Source: Ruminococcaceae bacterium UBA2854
GTDB taxonomy: Bacteria; Bacillota; Clostridia; Oscillospirales; Acutalibacteraceae
DNA length: 11,583 nt
NCBI GenBank assembly: GCA_002350765.1
Contig: DEFK01000004.1
Location: 1-11,583, forward strand
Reading direction: 5' to 3'
Of this stretch, positions 7,149 through 11,583 are shown piece after piece (the stretch's first letter is position 1; each line of letters begins with the position of its first letter). The position numbers were made by a program, and so were the translations under genes. The notes beneath the pieces are model-generated. The model saw only the letters and a list, made by a program, of their open reading frames with translations, was not told the origin of the DNA and did not search any database.

Positions 7149-7166
7149 CATCGCTAAATATATAAC
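7136..7166 (+). repeat. Perfect 14-bp hairpin over the LysM stop codon
   Basis: GTTATATATTTAGC (7136-7149) and GCTAAATATATAAC (7153-7166) are exact inverted copies around a 3-nt loop (ATC). The TAG stop (7146-7148) lies in the left arm. No T-run follows, so it is a poor intrinsic terminator; it may protect the mRNA 3' end or belong to the neighbouring repeat element. Confidence 0.7.
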
Positions 7167-7168
7167 AA

Positions 7169-7231
7169 TTGAGAATGGAGAATGGAGAATGGAGAAATAT
7201 AAATTGAGAATGGAGAATTGAGAATTGAGAA
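7169..7231 (+). repeat. Array of nine 7-bp units, TTGAGAA/TGGAGAA
   Basis: Nine in-register heptads run without a gap. Eight are TTGAGAA or TGGAGAA, differing only at the second base; the fifth (7197-7203) is ATATAAA, degenerate but still exactly 7 bp. The array begins 3 bp after the LysM hairpin. An inverted array of the same unit lies at 7402-7436. No coding use is apparent. Confidence 0.9.
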
Positions 7232-7291
7232 TGAATGACGAGTAGATAACTTGATTTTTCAATACACTTATATTCCCGACAGAATTAATAT

Positions 7292-7331
7292 AGCACCTAA
7301 CGGCATAATACCGATAGGTGCTTATTTAGTT
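7292..7331 (+). terminator. Hairpin in the heptad-bounded element, possible LysM terminator
   Basis: AGCACCTA (7292-7299) pairs with TAGGTGCT (7315-7322). After one A-A mismatch, CGG (7301-7303) pairs with CCG (7311-7313) around a CATAATA loop. On the plus strand it is followed by TATTTAGTTT, a fair but broken T-run, so it could end the LysM transcript about 145 nt after the stop. On the minus strand the following bases are TATATTAATTCT, a weaker signal for rpoD. Confidence 0.55.
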
Positions 7332-7351
7332 TATTATTCGATTACCAATAC

Positions 7352-7397
7352 GGTCGGGCGTCAATGTTTTGGTTATTGCTATTCTGCCTGCACGACC
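7352..7397. other. Second hairpin in the heptad-bounded element
   Basis: GGTCG (7352-7356) pairs with CGACC (7393-7397). GGC (7357-7359) then pairs with GCC (7386-7388), leaving TGCA bulged. CAAT (7362-7365) can pair with ATTG (7375-7378) at the tip. The segment is more GC-rich than its surroundings. Function unknown. Confidence 0.5.
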
Positions 7398-7401
7398 AAA
7401 A

Positions 7402-7436
7402 TTCTCCATTCTCAATTCTCAATTCTAAATTCTAAA
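7402..7436 (-). repeat. Inverted array of five 7-bp units ending at the rpoD stop codon
   Basis: Read on the minus strand the five in-register units are TTTAGAA, TTTAGAA, TTGAGAA, TTGAGAA and TGGAGAA. They are the same family as the array at 7169-7231 but in the opposite orientation. The first unit touches the TAA stop of rpoD (7437-7439) with no base between them. The two arrays can pair over three or more units with mismatches at the variable second base. Confidence 0.9.
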
Positions 7437-8522
7437 TTAGTCAAGATAATCCTTTAGCTTCTTGCTTCTTGAGGGATGGCGGAGTTTTCTAAGCGCTTTC
7501 GCTTCAATCTGGCGGATACGCTCACGAGTTACCTTAAACTCGGAACCTACCTCCTCGAGAGTACGGCTCTTTCCGTCCTCAAGTCCGAAACGAAGTCTTA
7601 ACACCTTAGCCTCACGAGGTGTGAGAGTGGATAAAACTTCCTCGAGCTGTTCCTTTAAAAGCGCGTGAGAAGCCTCGTCCGCGGGAGCGGGAGTGTCGCT
7701 GTCGGGAATAAAGTCGCCGAGGTGGCTGTCCTCTTCCTCACCGATAGGAGTTTCGAGCGAAACGGGCTCCTGGGCTACGCGGACAATCTCGCGTACCTTC
7801 TCGACGGAAATATCGAGCTTTTCGGCGATTTCCTCGGAGGAAGGCTCGTGGCCTTTTTCGTGGAGAATCTGTGTGCTTACCTTTTTAACCTTATTAATGG
7901 TTTCTACCATATGTACGGGAATACGGATTGTACGCGCCTGGTCGGCGATAGCTCTTGTTATAGCCTGGCGAATCCACCATGTAGCGTAGGTCGAGAACTT
8001 AAAGCCCTTGGTATAGTCGAACTTCTCTACCGCTTTAATAAGACCTAAGTTACCCTCCTGGATCAAGTCGAGAAACTGCATTCCTCGACCGAGATAACGC
8101 TTAGCGATACTTACAACAAGACGGAGGTTAGCTTCGGAGAGGCGTTTTTTAGCCTGTACATCTCCTTCGGCGATTTTGATCGCGAGCTCGATTTCCTCCT
8201 CGGGAGTTAAAAGCGGAACACGTCCGATTTCTTTAAGATAGACTTTAACGGGATCGTCAATAGAGATAGCCTCTCCCGAATCGCCCTTACCGTCGCCCTT
8301 CTTAGCTTCCTCCTCGGCAATCTGGTCGAAGTCGATATTCTCGATATCCTCGATAATCTCGATACCCTGCTGCTCTAAAGAATCGTAAAGCTTCTCAAGC
8401 TCCTCGGGTTTAAACTCGACCTCTCCTAACGCCTCGATAATCTCGTCGTTAGTAAGATTACCCTTAGATTTACCTAAGTCGGTAAGTTCCTTAATAATTG
8501 CTTTTTTATCGTTCGCTGCCAT
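7437..8522 (-). CDS. rpoD: RNA polymerase primary sigma factor RpoD/SigA (361 aa)
   Basis: This housekeeping sigma factor directs RNA polymerase to -35/-10 promoters. Region 1.1 is short (about residues 5-60) and followed by an acidic, glycine-rich linker. Region 1.2 covers about 88-120 (DDPVKVYLKEIGRVPLLT). Regions 2.1-2.4 cover about 126-200, including the core-binding stretch near GMQFLDLIQEGNLGL and the -10 recognition helix YATWWIRQAITRAIADQ (179-195). Region 3 begins with IRIPVHMVETINK, and region 4 (about 293-361) carries the -35 binding helix-turn-helix TLEEVGSEFKVTRERIRQIE. The length and the HPSRSKKLKDYLD ending match complete SigA proteins of Firmicutes, so the repeat at its 3' end has not cut it. 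AAAGGA lies 8 nt before the ATG. It follows dnaG by 26 bp on the same strand, as in the dnaG-rpoD core of the macromolecular synthesis operon. Confidence 0.98.
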   Translation of the reverse strand: MAANDKKAIIKELTDLGKSKGNLTNDEIIEALGEVEFKPEELEKLYDSLEQQGIEIIEDIENIDFDQIAEEEAKKGDGKGDSGEAISIDDPVKVYLKEIGRVPLLTPEEEIELAIKIAEGDVQAKKRLSEANLRLVVSIAKRYLGRGMQFLDLIQEGNLGLIKAVEKFDYTKGFKFSTYATWWIRQAITRAIADQARTIRIPVHMVETINKVKKVSTQILHEKGHEPSSEEIAEKLDISVEKVREIVRVAQEPVSLETPIGEEEDSHLGDFIPDSDTPAPADEASHALLKEQLEEVLSTLTPREAKVLRLRFGLEDGKSRTLEEVGSEFKVTRERIRQIEAKALRKLRHPSRSKKLKDYLD

Positions 8523-8548
8523 ATAATCAATCCTTTCCCGGCAATCGT

Positions 8549-10312
8549 TTACTTATGACTTTCTTTTAATCTTCTTAGTCTTTCCATAATATCCTCGTCT
8601 GAGGCTGTGGACATATCGGCTGTTTTCAGCTTCAGGTATTCATCATTAAGAACCCGTATATTCTCACGCAAGGTGGCTTCGTTAGCCATTCTCGCAAATT
8701 CCGAGTTAGTAATCTGATAAATCTTCGAGGTTTCGTCGGGAGTAAAATCTCCCGATACGGCTGACATAGCGTCTTCGCCGTTTTTAATTCTTTCAGAGAA
8801 ATATGTATAAAGCTTTTTATTAAAATCTGTCTGAAATTTACTCTCGTCAAGCTCGCCTTGTATAAAAGAAAGCTTGTCGGGATTATTGATAAGATAAGCA
8901 ATTATACCCTCTTCCGCCGTATTGACACGGGGTTTTTTATAACGCTCGTTATTAATCTTATCGTTGCGGCCGTTTAAATTAGTCTGAATACTCCTGAAAT
9001 TCTCACGCCGTCTTTCGTTATACTGCCTGCGGCTGAGCTTGGAAAGTCGTGTTTTTATAGCCTCGGGAGATACGCCGACCTCCTTGGCTATCTTAGATAT
9101 ATAGATATCCTGTTCAATCTCGTTATCAATCGTAACAAGGATTTTTACTATCTCGTTAAGATAGGCGACTTTATCCTCAGTAACCTCGAGGTTATATTTC
9201 GACTTAAACTTTGAGATACGGTACTCAACATCATTACCGCTCTGTTCAATTACGTTTTTAAACGCGTTATGGGCGTTTTCGCCTTTATTCCTAAGAAACT
9301 CGTCGGGATCCTTACCCTGCGGGATATTTATAACACGGATTACAAGTCCCGCGTTTCTTAAAAGCTCTATCGCTCTCGCGGTAGCCTTCTGCCCCGCTTC
9401 ATCGGAATCGTAGCAGATTATAACCTCATCGGCGTAACGCTTCATCAAAAGCGCCTGTTCACTCGTAAGCGCCGTACCCAATGTCGCGACGGCGTTGGTA
9501 AAGCCCGCCTGATTAAGCGCAATTACGTCCATATATCCCTCGCAGAGAATCAGCGTTCTGCCGTCGGTATTCTTCGCGTTATTGAGCGAGAACAGATTAG
9601 CGCTCTTTTTAAATACGGGAGTATCGGAGGTATTTAGATATTTTGGCTTAGCGTCGGTCATTATACGACCGCCGAAAGCGATTACGTTACCTCTTAAATC
9701 TATTATCGGGAACATTACCCTGTCGAAAAATCTGTCGGAAATTGTTCCGTTTTTATTCTGGTAGGCTAAATTAGCCTGCACAATCTCGTTATTCTTAAAG
9801 CCCAGCGACTTTAAATGATTTACAAGCGAGTACCTGTCCGCGTCGGCGTAGCCTAAGCCGAAATGCCTTATGGTACGCTCGGCGAGAGCTCGTCCTCGAA
9901 AATAATTCAGTCCTTTAGCTCCTTTTGGAGTATAGAGCTGGTTATAGAAAAACCTCGCGGCTTCCCTGTTAGCCTCGAAGATACGCTTTCTCAGCGCCGA
10001 CATAGAATCGTCAAAGCCGTCCTCGGGCATATCCATACCCGCTCTCTGCGCGAGAAACTTTACGGCGTCGATATAATCGAGGCTTTCGATTTTCATAATA
10101 AACGTAATTACATCTCCGCCTACTCCGCATCCAAAGCAGTAAAACGAGCCGTTTTCGGTATAGATATTAAACGAAGGTGTTTTTTCGCCGTGGAACGGAC
10201 AAAGTCCGACCATATTTCTTCCCCGACGTTTCAGATTTACATACGAGGAAGCGACTTCGGTCATATCATTACGAAGCTTTAACTCCTGCAAAAATCCGTC
10301 AGGCAACGGCAT
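8549..10312 (-). CDS. dnaG: DNA primase DnaG (587 aa)
   Basis: This enzyme makes RNA primers for lagging-strand synthesis at the replication fork. The N-terminal CHC2 zinc domain has C38, H41, C59 and C62 (CPFH and CFGC). The polymerase core includes the RFFDRVMFPIIDLRGN and AFGGR motifs (about 194-216). The TOPRIM domain (about 252-333) holds the metal-binding acids in LCEGYMD (E258) and YDSDEAG (D302, D304). The C-terminal helical region (about 460-587), expected to contact the replicative helicase, is as variable as usual. The length is typical of the family. GGAGG lies 7 nt before the ATG. It is co-directional with rpoD 26 bp downstream. The usual upstream partner rpsU is not here; yigZ takes that position, about 120 bp away. 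Confidence 0.98.
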   Translation of the reverse strand: MPLPDGFLQELKLRNDMTEVASSYVNLKRRGRNMVGLCPFHGEKTPSFNIYTENGSFYCFGCGVGGDVITFIMKIESLDYIDAVKFLAQRAGMDMPEDGFDDSMSALRKRIFEANREAARFFYNQLYTPKGAKGLNYFRGRALAERTIRHFGLGYADADRYSLVNHLKSLGFKNNEIVQANLAYQNKNGTISDRFFDRVMFPIIDLRGNVIAFGGRIMTDAKPKYLNTSDTPVFKKSANLFSLNNAKNTDGRTLILCEGYMDVIALNQAGFTNAVATLGTALTSEQALLMKRYADEVIICYDSDEAGQKATARAIELLRNAGLVIRVINIPQGKDPDEFLRNKGENAHNAFKNVIEQSGNDVEYRISKFKSKYNLEVTEDKVAYLNEIVKILVTIDNEIEQDIYISKIAKEVGVSPEAIKTRLSKLSRRQYNERRRENFRSIQTNLNGRNDKINNERYKKPRVNTAEEGIIAYLINNPDKLSFIQGELDESKFQTDFNKKLYTYFSERIKNGEDAMSAVSGDFTPDETSKIYQITNSEFARMANEATLRENIRVLNDEYLKLKTADMSTASDEDIMERLRRLKESHK

Positions 10313-10392
10313 ACAAACACCTCCCGTAACATTTAAAGTCGAAAGCGGAAAAATTTATAAGCATAAAACAAACCGCTATTTATAAATACGAC

Positions 10393-10417
10393 AAAAAAGG
10401 ATATTTTCCTAAAATAT
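10393..10417 (-). terminator. Weak candidate terminator after yigZ
   Basis: ATATTTT (10401-10407) and AAAATAT (10411-10417) form a 7-bp stem around a CCT loop (AGG on the minus strand). On the minus strand this is followed by CC and TTTTTT (10398-10393). The stem has only A-T pairs, so termination would be partial at best. The 10313-10392 stretch should hold the dnaG promoter, but I found no -35/-10 pair with good spacing; TATAAA occurs at 10354-10359. Confidence 0.4.
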
Positions 10418-10431
10418 TTTAAAAAAAGTCA

Positions 10432-11061
10432 TTATTCGGCGGTTTCGTAGTATTTTTCGTCGATTATTTTAACCTCTCCCTCGCCCGCGGTAGCGTCGGC
10501 GATATCCTTTTTTAGCGCGGGTAATAAATCTACAGGGATATGGAAGCTGAGCTTAACGTCGTCCGCAAACGCGGTATCGTCAACCGCGCCGCCGTTATTC
10601 ATAATAAGCGTATTGATCTTTCCGTAGCGGTTATAGCTACAGCTGACGCAACATTCGGCGCACATACTCATAGTGACAATTCCGCAGGCATTCAGCGCGA
10701 TTTTAGCGCCCTGGGAATAGGCTCTCGCGAGCCCGCCCGTACCGAGCAGAATTCCGCCGAAATATCGTGTTACAACCACCACAGCGTCTACAATACCGTT
10801 TTTATTAAGCACCTCGAGCATCGGCACTCCCGCCGTACCCTGGGGTTCGCCGTCGTCGCTGTAGCGTTTAATACCGTTTTCCCTTAACGAATAGGCGTAG
10901 CAATTATGGCGCGCGTCCCAATGCTCTTTTTTAATTTTGTTTATAAAATCTATTGCCTGATCCTCGCTTGTAACAGGCATAGCGTATCCGATAAAGCGAG
11001 AGCGTTTTTCAACAAATTCGTCGCTCGAATACTTTTTCAGGGTTTTATAACTATCGCTCAT
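10432..11061 (-). CDS. yigZ: YigZ/IMPACT family protein (UPF0029), 209 aa
   Basis: A member of the widespread YigZ family related to eukaryotic IMPACT; the biochemical role in bacteria is not settled. The N-terminal domain (about 17-125) carries the family signature: RHNCYAY (51-57), SDDGEPQGTAG (68-78) and VVVVTRYFGGILLGTGGL (94-111). A C-terminal ferredoxin-like DUF1949 domain (about 138-197) follows. Length and domain order are normal. A cysteine cluster (C134, C137, C138, C141) lies at the domain junction; a possible metal site is speculative. GAGG lies 7 nt before the ATG. The gene stands between the rpmE terminator and dnaG, so it is either a single unit or weakly co-transcribed with dnaG. 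Confidence 0.95.
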   Translation of the reverse strand: MSDSYKTLKKYSSDEFVEKRSRFIGYAMPVTSEDQAIDFINKIKKEHWDARHNCYAYSLRENGIKRYSDDGEPQGTAGVPMLEVLNKNGIVDAVVVVTRYFGGILLGTGGLARAYSQGAKIALNACGIVTMSMCAECCVSCSYNRYGKINTLIMNNGGAVDDTAFADDVKLSFHIPVDLLPALKKDIADATAGEGEVKIIDEKYYETAE

Positions 11062-11107
11062 AATAAAGCCTCATTAATAAAGATAATACAGATTTTCCCT
11101 TATAAGG

Positions 11108-11135
11108 AAAAAAGACGGCAGAATATGCCGTCTTT
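11108..11135 (-). terminator. Intrinsic terminator of rpmE
   Basis: AAAGACGGCA (11111-11120) and TGCCGTCTTT (11126-11135) form a perfect 10-bp stem with a 5-nt loop. On the minus strand it ends in a run of six T (11113-11108) overlapping the stem base. It starts 16 bp after the rpmE stop. The 10-bp palindrome CCTTATAAGG (11098-11107) follows at once and may belong to the yigZ promoter region. Confidence 0.92.
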
Positions 11136-11151
11136 AAAAATCAGATTAGAA

Positions 11152-11352
11152 TCAGTCCATGTTGAAACGCTTTTTAAATCTATCAACACGTCCGCCTGTG
11201 TCAACTAACTTCTGTTTACCTGTAAAGAAAGGATGGCATTTTGAACATACTTCAACGCGGATATCCTTCTTAGTTGAGCCTGTTTCGATAACGTTACCGC
11301 AAGCGCATTTAATTGTGGTCTGCTGGTAATCGGGATGGATTCCATTTTTCAT
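11152..11352 (-). CDS. rpmE: 50S ribosomal protein L31, zinc-binding type (66 aa)
   Basis: A component of the large ribosomal subunit that bridges to the small subunit. The sequence has the L31 signatures MKNGIHPDYQ, STKKDIRVEVCSKCHPFFTG and KLVDTGGRVDRFKKRF. C16 and C18 (CACG) with C36 and C39 (CSKC) mark the zinc-holding C+ form rather than the zinc-free YtiA type. The longest frame begins 10 codons earlier at 11382. The ATG at 11352 matches the family N-terminus and has GAGG 8 nt upstream, so it is chosen here. The gene has its own promoter and terminator. In Bacillus and Clostridia rpmE is often near rho, which is not in the window. Confidence 0.97.
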   Translation of the reverse strand: MKNGIHPDYQQTTIKCACGNVIETGSTKKDIRVEVCSKCHPFFTGKQKLVDTGGRVDRFKKRFNMD

Positions 11353-11394
11353 TTTATTCACCTCGTTCAGGATATATTTCATTACAACATTAGC

Positions 11395-11423
11395 ATTATA
11401 CTATAGTTTTTCCCAAAATGCAA
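11395..11423 (-). promoter_or_regulatory. Promoter of rpmE
   Basis: On the minus strand a perfect TATAAT (11400-11395) follows TTGCAT (11423-11418) with exactly 17 bp between. The -35 matches TTGACA only in its first three bases. Transcription would begin near 11388, giving a leader of about 35 nt. Confidence 0.8.
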
Positions 11424-11434
11424 GTATTTTTTTA

Positions 11435-11480
11435 TTTCCACGTCAAGTTTTTTAATTTTCCACGTCAGACGTGGACGTCC
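11435..11480. repeat. TGACGTGGAAA repeats and palindromes upstream of the rpmE promoter
   Basis: On the minus strand TGACGTGGAAA occurs twice (11467-11457 and 11445-11435) at a 22-bp step, each followed by an A-rich tract. A third GACGTGGA in the opposite orientation (11468-11475) makes TCCACGTCAGACGTGGA (11459-11475), an 8-bp perfect inverted repeat around one A, and GGACGTCC (11473-11480) is an 8-bp palindrome. The copies are centred about 52 and 74 bp upstream of the predicted rpmE start, positions typical of an activator site or UP element. The binding protein is unknown; it does not look like a Zur box. Confidence 0.6.
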
Positions 11481-11561
11481 CTTTCTTGAATGTGCTATCC
11501 CCCGTACGTTTAACGCACTATGAAATTTTGGATATAGAGGATAAGTTCATCTATAAATTCT

Positions 11562-11583
11562 TTAACTCTTACCTCTTAACTCT
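11562..11583. repeat. Second heptad array, TTAACTC/TTACCTC, running off the right edge
   Basis: TTAACTC, TTACCTC and TTAACTC follow in register, then a T at the last base. Read on the other strand the unit is GAGTTAA or GAGGTAA. It differs from the TTGAGAA family at 7169-7436 but shares the 7-bp period and a single T/G variable position. The array probably continues beyond the window. Between it and the rpmE upstream repeats (11481-11561) I see no gene. Confidence 0.65.

Noticed and set aside
7169..7436. Repeat arrays as a CRISPR locus
   Set aside because: The units are 7 bp, tandem and without spacers, and there is no cas gene nearby.
7251..7457. A 68-codon plus-strand open frame between lysM and rpoD
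   Set aside because: It starts with TTG without a ribosome binding site, runs through two hairpins and the reverse heptad array, and ends inside rpoD, so it is chance reading of the repeat region.
8523..8548. A terminator or promoter between dnaG and rpoD
   Set aside because: The 26-bp gap holds only a Shine-Dalgarno and no stem or promoter hexamers, so the genes are read as one operon, although promoters inside dnaG cannot be excluded.
11353..11382. Ten extra N-terminal residues of L31
   Set aside because: The family begins at MKNGIHPDY, the Shine-Dalgarno lies inside the extension, and the predicted transcript begins only a few bases before 11382.
11383..11583. A tRNA or other known structured RNA at the right end
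   Set aside because: No cloverleaf, TTCGANTC-type arm or CCA end could be found on either strand.

Overview
The window looks like chromosomal DNA from a Gram-positive gut anaerobe of the Oscillospiraceae, most probably Ruminococcus bromii or a close relative. The grounds are a vegetative sigma factor of Bacillus/Clostridium SigA type (ending in HPSRSKKLKDYLD), strong GGAGG-type ribosome binding sites, and a secreted type I pullulanase carrying a dockerin, as expected for the cell-surface 'amylosome' described for R. bromii. The species is inferred from gene content only.

Layout, left to right. (1) 1-28: a GC-rich arm followed by a T-rich run, cut by the window edge. (2) 27-565: an AT-rich RelE/ParE-type toxin gene with an unfamiliar small acidic antitoxin gene in front of it, translationally coupled, with an extended -10 promoter. 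(3) 607-6622: two tandem type I pullulanase genes on the minus strand, ending at a strong intrinsic terminator. The upstream one is anchored by a C-terminal membrane helix; the downstream one carries a dockerin and a C-terminal starch-binding-like module. (4) 6623-6839: a divergent intergenic region with two similar AT-rich palindromes and a long imperfect hairpin. (5) 6840-7148: a small plus-strand protein made of two LysM modules. (6) 7136-7436: a compact structured segment between two convergent genes, with two oppositely oriented arrays of a 7-bp repeat enclosing two further hairpins. (7) 7437-10312: rpoD and dnaG, the core of the macromolecular synthesis operon, without rpsU beside them. 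(8) 10432-11061: a YigZ/IMPACT-family gene. (9) 11108-11423: rpmE (zinc-type ribosomal protein L31) with its own promoter and terminator. (10) 11435-11583: non-coding, with TGACGTGGAAA repeats upstream of the rpmE promoter and a second, different 7-bp repeat array running off the right edge.

The two pullulanases should debranch alpha-1,6 links of starch or pullulan outside the cell, one held on the membrane and one able to dock on a cohesin scaffold, so together they would cover the cell surface and the multi-enzyme complex. The dnaG-rpoD, yigZ and rpmE block is housekeeping. The parts least explained by known families are the heptad-bounded element between lysM and rpoD, the antitoxin, the rpmE upstream repeats and the structured lysM leader. 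Several start codons given here are internal to the longest open frame because the Shine-Dalgarno sequence or family alignment points there.
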